From positions 682,001-746,000 of the forward strand of contig NZ_MTQL01000006.1 of assembly GCF_001984125.1 (NCBI RefSeq): a stretch of 64,000 bases of DNA. The letters are read 5' to 3'. The notes beneath the pieces were generated by a model. It did no database searches and had not been told where the DNA came from. It saw nothing but the letters and a program-made list of their open reading frames with translations. The DNA is from Leifsonia sp. ALI-44-B (GTDB taxonomy: Bacteria; Actinomycetota; Actinomycetes; Actinomycetales; Microbacteriaceae). The stretch's first letter is position 1, and every line of letters starts with the position of its first letter. Shown piece by piece: positions 46,296 to 55,048 of this stretch. Both the position numbers and the translations under genes were made by a program.

Positions 46296-47993
46296 CTACT
46301 TCTTCGGGTCGGAGAGTCCGACCGACACGAGGTCGATGCCACCGGAGAACGCGGCGTCGGAGTAAGCCCCGGCAACACCCTCACCGACGACCATCACGGC
46401 CTTCTCGAACAGCAGCGGAACGGTCGGGGCCAGTTCGGCGATCTGCTCGTCGAGGGCACCCCAGGCCTTGTTGGCCTCGTCGGCGTCGGTCATGGCGTAG
46501 ATCTCGTCGATCTTGGCGTTGACGTCGGCGTCGTTGAGCTGGGCGATGTTCGAGTTGCCCTTCTCGTAGATCTGGCGGCCGTCGAACAGCGGCGGCAGGA
46601 ACGTAGATCCCGACGCCCAGTCGGGGCACCAGCCGGTGATGGCGGCGTCGTGCTGCTGCGACGTGGTTCCGATGACCTCGTAGTAGGTCGCCGAGTCGAT
46701 CAGGTTCAGCTCGACCGTGATGCCGGCCTTCGAGAGGGCCTGCTGCACGGCTTCGGCCTGCGCCTGCATCTTCGGCTGCGAGCGGATGTCCATGGTCATG
46801 GTGAATCCGTCGGGAAGACCGGCCTCGGCCAGCAGTTCCTTGGCCTTCTCGGGGTCACCCTTCGAGTCCTTCGACGCGTACAGGTCGAAGTCGGTCTGGC
46901 CGGCAACCGTCGGGGGCAGCATGGTGGTGGCGACCTCGGCCAGCTGCGAGCCGCCCGTGGCATCCTTCACCGACTGCTTGTCGATGGCGTAGTTGATGGC
47001 CTGGCGCACGAGCGGGTTGTCGAGGTTCGGCTTCGTCGTGTTGAGGCCCATGTAGGTGGTGCAGCCCTGCACGCCCGAGATGGTGCGATCCTTCAGGGCG
47101 GGCGTCTGGATGCGGGCGATCGACGAGGCCTGCACGGTTCCGGCGATGGCATCCTTGTCGTTGCCCTGGCCGGCGATCATGCGCTCGTCGATGGTGGAGG
47201 CGTCGAGCCCGAACGTGAAGTCGAAACCGTCGGGGTACGCGGCGCGCACGTCGTCGGTCTTCTTGTCCCAGTTCTCGTTGCGCTCGAGCACGAGCTTCGA
47301 GCCCCGCTGGTAGCTGGCCACCTTGTAGGGGCCGGAGGAGATGGGCTGCTGATCGAGCGACGTCGTCGTGACGTCACCGTCGGCGGGGAACGGCGTGAAC
47401 ACGTTCTGCGCGGCGGCCGACGGGAAGTCGGCGAACGGGCGGTTGAGCTTGAACGTGATGGTCTTGTCGTCGGGGGTGACGATCGAGTCGAGGTCGCCCG
47501 TGATGTAGGGGCCCTCGTAGCCGTCGGTGTCGGCGAGCAGCAGCTTGGCGTAGGGCGAGCCGATCGACAGCGCCGGGTCGAACGAGCGCTCGACGCCGAA
47601 CTTCACGTCGGCCGAGGTGATGGGCGAGCCGTCCTCGAACTTGACGCCGTCCTTCAGCGTGAACGTCCACTCGGTGGCGTCCTCGTTGGGCGTGCCCAGG
47701 TCGGTGGCGAGGTCGGGCACGATCTCGGTGCCCTTCGCGCCCTCGCCGACGCCCGTGGTGGTCAGCTGGCGGTAGATCAGGCGGTAGAAGTTGTTGACCC
47801 CGCCGTCGAAGCCCATGGTCGGGTCGAGGTGCGAGAAGTCGGCGTTCTGCAGCACGTAGAGCGTGCCGCCCTCTTTCGGCGTGCCGCTGACGCCTGAGCC
47901 GCCCCCGGTGGAGGCGCCCCCTCCGCCCGTGCATGCGGTGAGCGCCAGGGTGGCGGCGAGGGCGAGCCCGGCCGCTGCGTAGCGTTTCTTCAT
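46296..47993 (-). CDS. Peptide-binding lipoprotein of the hydroxyproline-locus importer (SBP_bac_5)
   Basis: A 565-residue family-5 binding protein. 'MKKRYAAAGLALAATLALTAC' ends in the lipobox with Cys 21, followed by a Gly/Ser linker. Family blocks include 'GTEIVPDLATDLGTPNEDATEW', 'DGVKFEDGSPITSADVKFGVER' region, 'GCTTYMGLNTTKPNLDNPLVRQA' and 'GWCPDWASGSTFLPP'. It is anchored outside the membrane and should set import specificity. The start is 6 bases after the GH127 stop, so it is co-transcribed with it. By context its ligands are proline/hydroxyproline peptides, perhaps arabinosylated; this is inference. Confidence 0.93.
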   Translation of the reverse strand: MKKRYAAAGLALAATLALTACTGGGGASTGGGSGVSGTPKEGGTLYVLQNADFSHLDPTMGFDGGVNNFYRLIYRQLTTTGVGEGAKGTEIVPDLATDLGTPNEDATEWTFTLKDGVKFEDGSPITSADVKFGVERSFDPALSIGSPYAKLLLADTDGYEGPYITGDLDSIVTPDDKTITFKLNRPFADFPSAAAQNVFTPFPADGDVTTTSLDQQPISSGPYKVASYQRGSKLVLERNENWDKKTDDVRAAYPDGFDFTFGLDASTIDERMIAGQGNDKDAIAGTVQASSIARIQTPALKDRTISGVQGCTTYMGLNTTKPNLDNPLVRQAINYAIDKQSVKDATGGSQLAEVATTMLPPTVAGQTDFDLYASKDSKGDPEKAKELLAEAGLPDGFTMTMDIRSQPKMQAQAEAVQQALSKAGITVELNLIDSATYYEVIGTTSQQHDAAITGWCPDWASGSTFLPPLFDGRQIYEKGNSNIAQLNDADVNAKIDEIYAMTDADEANKAWGALDEQIAELAPTVPLLFEKAVMVVGEGVAGAYSDAAFSGGIDLVSVGLSDPKK

Positions 47994-47999
47994 GGGTGT

Positions 48000-50189
48000 C
48001 TACTTTCGTTCGGTGGTAACGGAAGGGATGTCGCGGCGCAGCCAGACCCGCATGGTGAGCGGTTCTCGGTTGCCCCAGAGGTAGTACGGGATGAGCGCCA
48101 GCTGGGTGGGCGACGCGTCAAGGGTGTTGGCGGATGAGTCGGCGGTGCCGGCGGATGAGTCGGCGGTGGCGGCCGTGTCGGCGGTGTCGGCGGTGTCGGC
48201 GGTGTCGGCGGCGGCAGACGAGGTGGCGCTCTCAGCGGATGCTGCGCCACCCGGCGTGAGCTCGGGATACAGTTCCGCGTTGGCGGCGGTCGTCGCGATA
48301 GTCGCGGGCACAATGATGCCGACCGCCCGAGTCTCGGCATGACCCTCGAGATCGGTCGGAACGACACGAGCCCGGCTCACGTCGTCCACGCTCACGACGA
48401 TGTCGTCGAGCGGCGCTTCGTTGTCTTCCTGCTCGGCGGCGAAGACGAGCGGGCCGCGCGCGATGGCGATCGCTCCCCGCGTGCCGTCGACGGCCGGATG
48501 CGAGCCATGCGCCCGCACGGGCATGTCCAGGTGCAACTCGATGGTGTCGCCGACCGCCCACTCGCGCTCGATGCGCAGCCAGCCATCGGTGGTCGCGACT
48601 CCGGCGGGCACGCTCTCGCCGTTCACGGTCACGGTTGCGGAGTGGCACCACGCCGGCACGCGCAGGGCGAGTGTTCGTGACGCTTCGTTGCCCGGGCTGG
48701 CGGTCACGGTCAGCCGGATGTCGCCTTCGAACGGGTACGACGTCGGCATGTCGAGGCTCAGGCCATCCGAGACGATGCTCGCCGTCGTGTACTGGCCGAT
48801 GTACAGCGTGTTCCCGTCGGCGCCCACACCGGTGGTGGCGACGTAATCTTGCAGCTCCGACATCCAACGCACGATGTTGGGCGGGCAGCACGGGCACACG
48901 AACCAGGCGCGGCGCAGAATCTCGCCGTCGGGTTCGGCGCCGGTGCGCTGCTGGTGGTCGGGGCGGCGCTGCAGCGGGTTGTCGTAGAAGAAGGCGCAAC
49001 CGTCGCTCGAGAGTCCGGCGGCGTAGGCGTTGTAGAGCACGGTCTCGAACGCGTCGAGGTAGTGTGCGTCGCCCGTGGCCAAGTGCAGGCGCCACGCCCA
49101 CTGCATGGTGGCGATGGCGGCGCAGGTCTCGCTATAGGAACGCTCCGACGGCAGCTCGAACCGGTCGCCGATGGCCTCGTCGGAGTGCCTGCTGCCAAGC
49201 CCGCCCGTGATGTAGAGCTTGGTGCGGCTCATGTCCCGCCACAGGCGCTCGGATGCCTCGAGCAACGTCTCGTCGCCGTTCTCGAGCGCCACATCGGTCG
49301 CCCCGGCGGCCAGGTAGGCCATGCGCACGGCGTGCCCGGTCACCGAGTCCAGCTCACGGAACGGTGCGTTGTCCTGGAAGTACTCGGCCGGGAACACCCG
49401 CAGCTCCACCGTGCCGTGCCCGCGCCGGTCGACCAGCAGCTCGGCCAACGTGAGGTAGTCGCGGTTGCCGGTCTCGCGGAACAACTCGACGAGCGCCATC
49501 TCGGCCTCGGGATGTCCGTCCACGGCGTTCTGCCCGTCGGGCCCGAGCTTCCGCACGGCCAGGTCGGCGAACCGGCTCGCGATGTCGAGCAACCGCCGGT
49601 CCCCCATCTGCCGCGATGCCGCGACCGCCGCCTGGATCAGGTGCCCCAGGTTGTAGAGCTCGTGTCCCCAGGCCAGGTCATCCCACGGCTGCTTGTCCAC
49701 GGTCTCGGCCTGGAAGTAGGAGTTGAGGTAGCCGTCGTACTGCTGCGCCGACTCGAGTAGCGCGACGGCTTCCTCGAAGAAGTCGCTCGTTTCGGCGTCG
49801 GCCTCGCCGCGGCCGATCTCGTAGGCGATGCCCTCGAGCGTCTTGAACACGTCGGTGTCGAGGAACGGGTAGCGCCCGCGATACTCGGTCGGCGCGGCCC
49901 CCTGGGCCTCGCGCTCGATGGCAACGGGCGATCCGGGCTGGGCAACGGCCCGCAGATTGTCGAGGTTTCCTGCCGCCCGAACCTCACGAATGGTGTGATG
50001 GATGGTGCGGCTACGGTTTCTCTCCTGCCACACGCCCCACAGCCCCTCGCCGCCGAGCCGCACGTTCGCGGTTCCCAACGGCCGCCGCGCGCCGCGCTTC
50101 GTCAGCACCGCGCTCACGCCCTGCACCCCGCTAGGACGCTCAGATGCATCGCTCGCGCCGGGTGTTTCGACGACAACATTGTCAGTCAT
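48000..50189 (-). CDS. GH127 beta-L-arabinofuranosidase (HypBA1-like)
   Basis: A 729-residue glycoside hydrolase with no signal peptide, so cytoplasmic. GH127 enzymes such as HypBA1 of Bifidobacterium longum remove beta-L-arabinofuranose from hydroxyproline-linked arabino-oligosaccharides, with a Zn-bound cysteine nucleophile. All key residues are visible by comparison: acid/base Glu 338 in 'SDEAIGD', Zn ligands Glu 354 and Cys 356 in 'SYSETCAAIA', nucleophile Cys 434 and ligand Cys 435 in 'CPCCPPNI'. I use the ATG at 50189; a longer frame would translate the operator repeats. Near the C-terminus (about 645-695) is a repetitive Ala/Asp/Thr/Ser insertion ('DTADTADTADTAATAD'). First gene of the locus. 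Confidence 0.92.
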   Translation of the reverse strand: MTDNVVVETPGASDASERPSGVQGVSAVLTKRGARRPLGTANVRLGGEGLWGVWQERNRSRTIHHTIREVRAAGNLDNLRAVAQPGSPVAIEREAQGAAPTEYRGRYPFLDTDVFKTLEGIAYEIGRGEADAETSDFFEEAVALLESAQQYDGYLNSYFQAETVDKQPWDDLAWGHELYNLGHLIQAAVAASRQMGDRRLLDIASRFADLAVRKLGPDGQNAVDGHPEAEMALVELFRETGNRDYLTLAELLVDRRGHGTVELRVFPAEYFQDNAPFRELDSVTGHAVRMAYLAAGATDVALENGDETLLEASERLWRDMSRTKLYITGGLGSRHSDEAIGDRFELPSERSYSETCAAIATMQWAWRLHLATGDAHYLDAFETVLYNAYAAGLSSDGCAFFYDNPLQRRPDHQQRTGAEPDGEILRRAWFVCPCCPPNIVRWMSELQDYVATTGVGADGNTLYIGQYTTASIVSDGLSLDMPTSYPFEGDIRLTVTASPGNEASRTLALRVPAWCHSATVTVNGESVPAGVATTDGWLRIEREWAVGDTIELHLDMPVRAHGSHPAVDGTRGAIAIARGPLVFAAEQEDNEAPLDDIVVSVDDVSRARVVPTDLEGHAETRAVGIIVPATIATTAANAELYPELTPGGAASAESATSSAAADTADTADTADTAATADSSAGTADSSANTLDASPTQLALIPYYLWGNREPLTMRVWLRRDIPSVTTERK
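48175..48210. repeat. 9-bp tandem repeat inside the GH127 gene
   Basis: Four perfect copies of GTGTCGGCG (48175-48210), flanked by a 21-base-period repeat of GATGAGTCGGCGGTG (48133-48167). In the gene's frame they encode repeats of Thr-Ala-Asp and Asp-Ser-Ser. Being multiples of three, copy changes would keep the frame and vary only the loop length. Confidence 0.85.
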
Positions 50190-50213
50190 ATCCAGGTCAG
50201 GCCTTTCTGTACC

Positions 50214-50270
50214 GTGTGACACATTACTGTACCCCAGTTCCTCGCGTTCGGTAGTGGGTGACACATTACT
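50214..50270 (-). promoter_or_regulatory. Two direct-repeat operators upstream of the GH127 gene
   Basis: The 13-base sequence GTGACACATTACT occurs at 50216-50228 and again at 50258-50270, exactly 42 bases (four helical turns) apart, 27 and 69 bases upstream of the start codon. On the transcribed strand each reads AGTAATGTGTCAC and contains a TAATGT that could serve as a -10 box. The same sequence forms the left arm of the near-palindrome at 38675-38696. Likely binding sites of the GntR protein of the locus. Confidence 0.78.
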
Positions 50271-50383
50271 CTCGCCGAAAGCGCATTCTGCGTCTCGAAA
50301 CAAACCCTTAACGCAACGGCAACAGAGCCGCCTCGCGAGTCTTTATTGCCGGGCCCTCGCTCCCGCGTCTGATTTTTGGCAAC

Positions 50384-50413
50384 AAAAAAGCCCCCGCCGA
50401 AGCGGAGGCTTTT
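50384..50413 (-). terminator. Rho-independent terminator of tRNA-Gln
   Basis: On the minus strand AAAAGCCTCCGC pairs with GCGGGGGCTTTT around a TTCG tetraloop (one T-G wobble), followed by a T-run. It begins five bases after the tRNA 3' end and separates it from the GH127 promoter region. Confidence 0.92.
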
Positions 50414-50417
50414 ACTG

Positions 50418-50489
50418 CTGGGGTACCTGGACTCGAACCAAGAACAACTGAACCAGAATCAGTCGTGTTGCCAATTACACCATACCCCA
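50418..50489 (-). tRNA. tRNA-Gln (anticodon CTG)
   Basis: A 72-base cloverleaf: acceptor TGGGGTA with TACCCCA and discriminator G, anticodon stem ACTGA/TCAGT with loop TTCTGGT carrying CTG (reads CAG), T-arm GGTTCGAGTCC. No encoded CCA. The first base is T (U1-A72 pair), usual for tRNA-Gln. Confidence 0.96.
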
Positions 50490-50561
50490 CGGGCCTCGGA
50501 TAACTCCTCGGCACGAGTATCGACTTTACCCTAGGGAACCGGTCGACACCAAACTGACGCG

Positions 50562-51488
50562 CTACCGTTTTGCGTGAACCGCGTCCGACAGGATCGCGGC
50601 CGACACTTTGGCGCCCGCGCCGGCAGCCACGATGAGCTGCTGCGGGCCGGGCGGCGTGATGTCTCCGGCTGCGTAGACGCCTGAGAGCGAGGTGCGGCCG
50701 ACGCTGTCGATGCGCACGAGTCCGGCATCGTCGCGGTCGAGCGGCAGGGCTGCCAGGTAGTCGAGCGGCGCCGTCCACACGGGGCGGATGAAGCCGGCGC
50801 GGATGTCGAGCGCGGTGCCGTCGTCGAGCGTGATGCCCGTCATGCCGGTGCGGTCGCCCGTGATCTCGGCGATAGGTCGGCGCTCGACCGCGACACCGGC
50901 CGCGCGCAAGGTTTCTTCGCCGACGACACTCAGCGCGACATCCGACCCGTTGGTGAAGGCCGTGACGGTGTCGCTCCAGCTCGTGAGGAGCAGCGCGCGC
51001 TCGGCGAGATCGTCGGTTTCGCCGATCATGGCGAGCGGCTGGTCGCGCTTGTCGTAGCCGTCGCATTCGAGGCAGCTGTGCAGTGCAGTGCCGTAGTAGG
51101 AGCGGATGCCCTGGATGCGCGGCAGCGTTTCGGCGAGGCCCGCCGTGACGACGACGCGGCGTGCGGTGACGTCGCGGTCGGCACTCCCCCGCACGCCGGA
51201 TGCCCGCACGCGGAAGTGTTCGCCCTCTTGTTCGACGCTCGACACGAGCGCGAACTGAATCTCGGCTTCGTCGTAACTCGAGACTTCATCGCGGGCGAGC
51301 TGGCGCAGGTCGAGCGGCGAGACGCCGTCGCGCGTGAGGAAGCCGTGCGATACGAGCGTGGCGGAGTGCCGCGGGCGGTTGCTGTCGAGGACGAGCGTGC
51401 GCTTGCGCGCCCGCACGAGGTTTAACGCAGCAGACAGACCCGCCGGCCCTCCCCCGATGACGACGACGTCGTACTCGGGCGCGCTCAT
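50562..51488 (-). CDS. Thioredoxin-reductase-like NAD(P)/FAD flavoprotein
   Basis: A 308-residue two-dinucleotide-domain flavoprotein. The N-terminal FAD motif is '[22 protein letters not shown]', the C-terminal FAD contact is '[20 protein letters not shown]', and between them '[20 protein letters not shown]' holds a CxxC pair (CLEC) at the place where thioredoxin reductases have CATC. The NADPH domain's GxGxxA motif is degraded ('[11 protein letters not shown]'), so it may be a thioredoxin-reductase-like oxidase or FNR relative rather than a true TrxR. It overlaps gltX by four bases on the same strand, downstream position notwithstanding; no partner thioredoxin is near. Confidence 0.85.
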   Translation of the reverse strand: MSAPEYDVVVIGGGPAGLSAALNLVRARKRTLVLDSNRPRHSATLVSHGFLTRDGVSPLDLRQLARDEVSSYDEAEIQFALVSSVEQEGEHFRVRASGVRGSADRDVTARRVVVTAGLAETLPRIQGIRSYYGTALHSCLECDGYDKRDQPLAMIGETDDLAERALLLTSWSDTVTAFTNGSDVALSVVGEETLRAAGVAVERRPIAEITGDRTGMTGITLDDGTALDIRAGFIRPVWTAPLDYLAALPLDRDDAGLVRIDSVGRTSLSGVYAAGDITPPGPQQLIVAAGAGAKVSAAILSDAVHAKR

Positions 51489-53005
51489 GACGCGTGCGAG
51501 GCGGCCAGCGCCTCCAACCGGGCGAGGGTGTCTTCCTTGCCGAGGATCTCCATCGACTCGAAGAGCGGCGGCGAGACGCGGCGGCCCGAGATGGCGACGC
51601 GCAGCGGACCGTAGGCGATGCGCGGCTTCAGCTCGAGACCCTCGATGAGCGCGCCGGCGAGCACGCTCTGCAGGCGCTCGGTGGCCCAGTCGGCGTCGTC
51701 GATGCCCTGGAGCGCGCCGATGGCGGCCTGCAGCACCTCGCCGGTGTTGACGGGCAGGCTCTTGGCGGCGTCGGCCTCGATGACGAGGTCGGAGGTCTTG
51801 GTGTAGAGGAAGCCGAGCATGCCGGGCGCCTCGCCGAGCAGGCCGATGCGCTCCTGGATGAGCGGCGCGGCCTGATCGAGGATGTGCTTCTCGCGGTCCC
51901 CCAGGGGCACGTTCACGAGGTCGGCCTCGACGAGATAGGGCACGGTGCGCTCGGCGAAGTCCTCGACGTCGAGCTGGCGGATGTGGTCGCCGTTGATCGA
52001 TTCGGCCTTCTTCAGGTCGAAGCGCGCAGGGTTGGGCAGCACATCGACGACGTCGAACGCGGCGACCATCTCGTCGATGCTGAACACGTCGCGGTCGCCG
52101 GTGAGCGACCAGCCGAGCAGCGCCAGGTAGTTGATGAGGCCCTCGGGGATGAACCCGCGGTCGCGGTGGTGGAACAGGTTGGACTCGGGGTCGCGTTTCG
52201 AGAGCTTCTTGTTGCCCTCGCCCATGACGTAGGGCAGGTGGCCGAAGCGCGGGATGGCGGCGGCCACGCCGATGTCGATGAGCGCGTGGTAGAGCGCGAT
52301 CTGGCGCGGTGTCGACGACAGCAGGTCTTCGCCGCGCAGCACGTGCGTAATGCCCATGAGCGCGTCGTCGACCGGGTTGACGAGCGTGTAGAGCGGGTGG
52401 CCGTTGGGGCGCACGACGACGAAGTCGGTGAACGACCCGGCGGGGAAGGTGATCTCGCCGCGCACGAGGTCGTCGAACGACAGGTCGGTGTCGGGCACGC
52501 GCAGTCGCAGCGCGGGCTCGCGGCCCTCGGCGCGGAACTCGGCACGCTCTGACTCGGTGAGGTCGCGATCGAAGTTGTCGTAGCCGAGCTGCTTGGCGCG
52601 GCCGTTGGCCTCGTTGCGAGCGTCGATCTCTTCGGCGTTGGAGTAGGACTCGTAGACGTGGCCCGAGGCCTTCAGCTTCTCGATGACCTCGAGGTAGATG
52701 TCGGTGCGCTCGGACTGACGGTAGGGGCCGTGCGGGCCGCCCACGTCGATGCCCTCGTCCCAGTCGAGCTTCAACCAGCGCAGCGCCTCGACGATCTGGC
52801 CGTAGCTTTCTTCGCTGTCGCGCGCCTGGTCGGTGTCTTCGATGCGGAAGACGAGCTTGCCGCCCGTGTGGCGCGCGTAGGCCCAGTTGAAGAGGGCGGT
52901 GCGCACGAGGCCGACGTGCGGGGTGCCGGTCGGCGAGGGGCAGAACCGGACGCGAACGTCGGCGCCGGTGGCGGTGGTCACGGGGTGCGTAGTGGTGTCA
53001 GACAT
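51485..53005 (-). CDS. gltX: Glutamate--tRNA ligase
   Basis: Class-I aminoacyl-tRNA synthetase that charges tRNA-Glu. The HIGH-type motif is '[20 protein letters not shown]' and the KMSKS-type motif '[10 protein letters not shown]'. The ATG at 53005 is preceded by AGGA and gives 506 residues, normal for GluRS. The 'DDVRGEIT'-like block is '[14 protein letters not shown]'. An in-frame TTG three codons upstream is unlikely to be used. It lies downstream of the FAH-family gene (39-base gap) in a leftward run that begins with leuB and ilvE. Confidence 0.96.
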   Translation of the reverse strand: MSDTTTHPVTTATGADVRVRFCPSPTGTPHVGLVRTALFNWAYARHTGGKLVFRIEDTDQARDSEESYGQIVEALRWLKLDWDEGIDVGGPHGPYRQSERTDIYLEVIEKLKASGHVYESYSNAEEIDARNEANGRAKQLGYDNFDRDLTESERAEFRAEGREPALRLRVPDTDLSFDDLVRGEITFPAGSFTDFVVVRPNGHPLYTLVNPVDDALMGITHVLRGEDLLSSTPRQIALYHALIDIGVAAAIPRFGHLPYVMGEGNKKLSKRDPESNLFHHRDRGFIPEGLINYLALLGWSLTGDRDVFSIDEMVAAFDVVDVLPNPARFDLKKAESINGDHIRQLDVEDFAERTVPYLVEADLVNVPLGDREKHILDQAAPLIQERIGLLGEAPGMLGFLYTKTSDLVIEADAAKSLPVNTGEVLQAAIGALQGIDDADWATERLQSVLAGALIEGLELKPRIAYGPLRVAISGRRVSPPLFESMEILGKEDTLARLEALAASHAS

Positions 53006-53044
53006 CGTCGCCAATCCTACCGGGCCGGGCTGGTCGCCGGCCGG

Positions 53045-53803
53045 TCAGGCGACCGGGTTGGACAGCGTGCCGATGCCCGTGACTTCGACCTCGACGCGGT
53101 CACCCGACACGATCGGCCCAACACCCGCGGGCGTGCCCGTGAGAATGATGTCGCCGGGCAGGAGCGTGAACACCGCGGACGCGTATTCGATGATGTCGGC
53201 GACCGAGTGGATCATGTCGGAGAGCGGAGCCTGCTGACGCACATCGCCGTTCACACGGGTGGTGATGGTGGCACCGCCGAGCGCGAACTCGGTCTCGATA
53301 ACGGGGCCGACGGGGCAGAACGTGTCGAACCCCTTGGCGCGCGCCCACTGGCCGTCGGCCTTCTGCAGGTCGCGTGCCGTGACATCGTTGGCGATCGTGT
53401 AACCGAAGATCACATCGGCGGCGTCGGCGTGCTTCACGTTCTTCGCCACGCTGCCGATGACGATCGCCAGCTCACCCTCGTGCTCCACTTGCTGCGACTG
53501 CGGCGGCAGCACGATGCGGTCGTTGGTGCCGATGACCGACGTGTTGGGCTTGAGGAACAGCAGCGGCGCCTCGGGCGCTTCTCCGCCCATCTCCTTGGCG
53601 TGGTCGTGGTAGTTCTTGCCCACCGCAACGACCTTCGAGCGCGGGATGGCCGGGGCCAACAGCACGGCGTCGGCGAGCGGCACTCGCTCGCCCGTCGTGT
53701 CGAAGCCCGCGAACATCGGGTCGCCGGCGAGCACGACGATGTCGGATTCGTCGACAATGCCGAAGTTGATGCTGCCGTTGTGGCTGAAACGTGCGATCTT
53801 CAC
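53045..53803 (-). CDS. Fumarylacetoacetate hydrolase family protein
   Basis: A 252-residue FAH-fold enzyme (2-hydroxyhepta-2,4-diene-1,7-dioate isomerase/oxaloacetate decarboxylase type). The metal-binding Glu pair is in 'EHEGELAIVIG', with the third acidic ligand in 'GYTIANDVTARDLQ' and 'GDIILTGTPAGVG' as the family's C-terminal block. The GTG at 53803 has GAGGAG eight bases upstream. It sits between ilvE and gltX, an arrangement I associate with actinobacterial housekeeping clusters; its actual substrate, perhaps oxaloacetate or acylpyruvates, is not established by sequence. Confidence 0.9.
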   Translation of the reverse strand: MKIARFSHNGSINFGIVDESDIVVLAGDPMFAGFDTTGERVPLADAVLLAPAIPRSKVVAVGKNYHDHAKEMGGEAPEAPLLFLKPNTSVIGTNDRIVLPPQSQQVEHEGELAIVIGSVAKNVKHADAADVIFGYTIANDVTARDLQKADGQWARAKGFDTFCPVGPVIETEFALGGATITTRVNGDVRQQAPLSDMIHSVADIIEYASAVFTLLPGDIILTGTPAGVGPIVSGDRVEVEVTGIGTLSNPVA

Positions 53804-53856
53804 GAAAGTTCTCCTCGTGGTTGTGTCGTAAGAGGGTGAATGGCCGAACGCGCGGC

Positions 53857-54966
53857 TCAGGCGTCGAGGCGCGTGAGCCAGCCGTGGCGGTCGGGCAGGC
53901 GGCCGTACTGGATGTCGGTGAGCTCCTGGCGGATGGCCATCGTCAGCTCGCCCGCGGGCGCCTCGGCGTCACCGATCGTGAAGTCGGGCGTCTTCAGCTG
54001 GGCGATGGGGGTGACCACGGCGGCCGTGCCGCACGCGAACACCTCGACGATCTCGCCGGCTTCGGAGTCGCGCTTCCATTCTTCGAGCGAGAAGCGACGC
54101 TCCTCGACCGTGTGGCCGCGGTCTTTCGCGAGCTGGATGATGCTGTCGCGCGTGATGCCCTCGAGGATGGAGCCCGTGAGCGCGGGTGTGACGAGCGTGC
54201 CGTCCTTGTAGACGAAGAACACGTTCATGCCGCCGAGCTCGTCGACGTATTTGCCCTCTTCGCTGTCGAGGAAGAGCACCTGCGCGCAGCCGTTCTCGTA
54301 GGCCTCGGCCTGGGGCAGCAGCGACGACGCATAGTTGCCGCCACACTTGGCCGCACCGGTTCCGCCCTTGCCGGCGCGCGAGTATTCGGTGGACAACCAG
54401 ATCGACACGGGCTTCACGCCGCCTGTGAAATAGGCGCCGGCGGGGCTGGCGATGACGTAGTAGCCGACCTTCTGCGCGCTGCGCACACCGAGGAACGACT
54501 CGTTGGCGATCATGAAGGGGCGCAGGTAGAGGCTCGTCTCGGGGGCGTCGGGCACCCACTGGCCGTCGGCCGCGATGAGCTGCTTGATCGACTCGACGAA
54601 GTCGTCGACGCCGAGCTCGGGCAGGGCGAGGCGGCGGGCCGAACGCTGCAGGCGCTCGGCGTTCTTCTCGGGGCGGAAGGTCCAGATCGAGCCGTCAGCG
54701 TGGCGGTAGGCCTTGAGGCCCTCGAAGATCTCCTGCGCGTAGTGCAGAACGGATGCAGCGGGATCGAGCATGAGCGGGCCGTAGGGCGTGACGCGCGCGT
54801 CGTGCCAGCCGGTCTCGATGTCCCAATCGATCTGCACCATGTGGTCGGTGAAGTGCTTGCCGAAACCGGGGTCGGCCAGGATGATCTCGCGCTCGGCCTC
54901 GGCGCGGGCGGTGCTCGAGGGGTGGTGCGTGAAGCTGAGGGGGAATGTGGTTTCTGCGGTGGTCAT
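53857..54966 (-). CDS. ilvE: Branched-chain amino acid aminotransferase
   Basis: PLP enzyme for the last step of leucine, isoleucine and valine synthesis. The 369-residue length and sequence match the long actinobacterial IlvE: 'LHYAQEIFEGLKAYRHADGSIWTFRP' region, 'LYLRPFMIANESFLGV', and the PLP-lysine in 'GTGAAKCGGNYASSLLPQ', then 'LDSEEGKYVDELGGMNVFFV'. It lies 82 bases after leuB on the same strand, so branched-chain genes are grouped here too. Confidence 0.96.
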   Translation of the reverse strand: MTTAETTFPLSFTHHPSSTARAEAEREIILADPGFGKHFTDHMVQIDWDIETGWHDARVTPYGPLMLDPAASVLHYAQEIFEGLKAYRHADGSIWTFRPEKNAERLQRSARRLALPELGVDDFVESIKQLIAADGQWVPDAPETSLYLRPFMIANESFLGVRSAQKVGYYVIASPAGAYFTGGVKPVSIWLSTEYSRAGKGGTGAAKCGGNYASSLLPQAEAYENGCAQVLFLDSEEGKYVDELGGMNVFFVYKDGTLVTPALTGSILEGITRDSIIQLAKDRGHTVEERRFSLEEWKRDSEAGEIVEVFACGTAAVVTPIAQLKTPDFTIGDAEAPAGELTMAIRQELTDIQYGRLPDRHGWLTRLDA

Positions 54967-55048
54967 GATGTGTCCTCTGGGGATCGGTCGGGGCGAAGGC
55001 CCGAGATCAATAGGTGCGGGCAGAGCCCGAAGAATCGGTTGCCGACGT

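Noticed and set aside
50190-50303. A 38-codon N-terminal extension of the GH127 gene, with a repeated Ser-Asn-Val-Ser motif.
   Set aside because: The protein repeat is only the translation of the two operator repeats; the extension has no GH127 sequence, and ATG 50189 lies directly before the conserved part.
51000-51200. Calling the flavoprotein 50562-51488 a true thioredoxin reductase (trxB).
   Set aside because: The CxxC is CLEC rather than CATC and the NADPH GxGxxA motif is degraded; only a TrxR-like label is supported.
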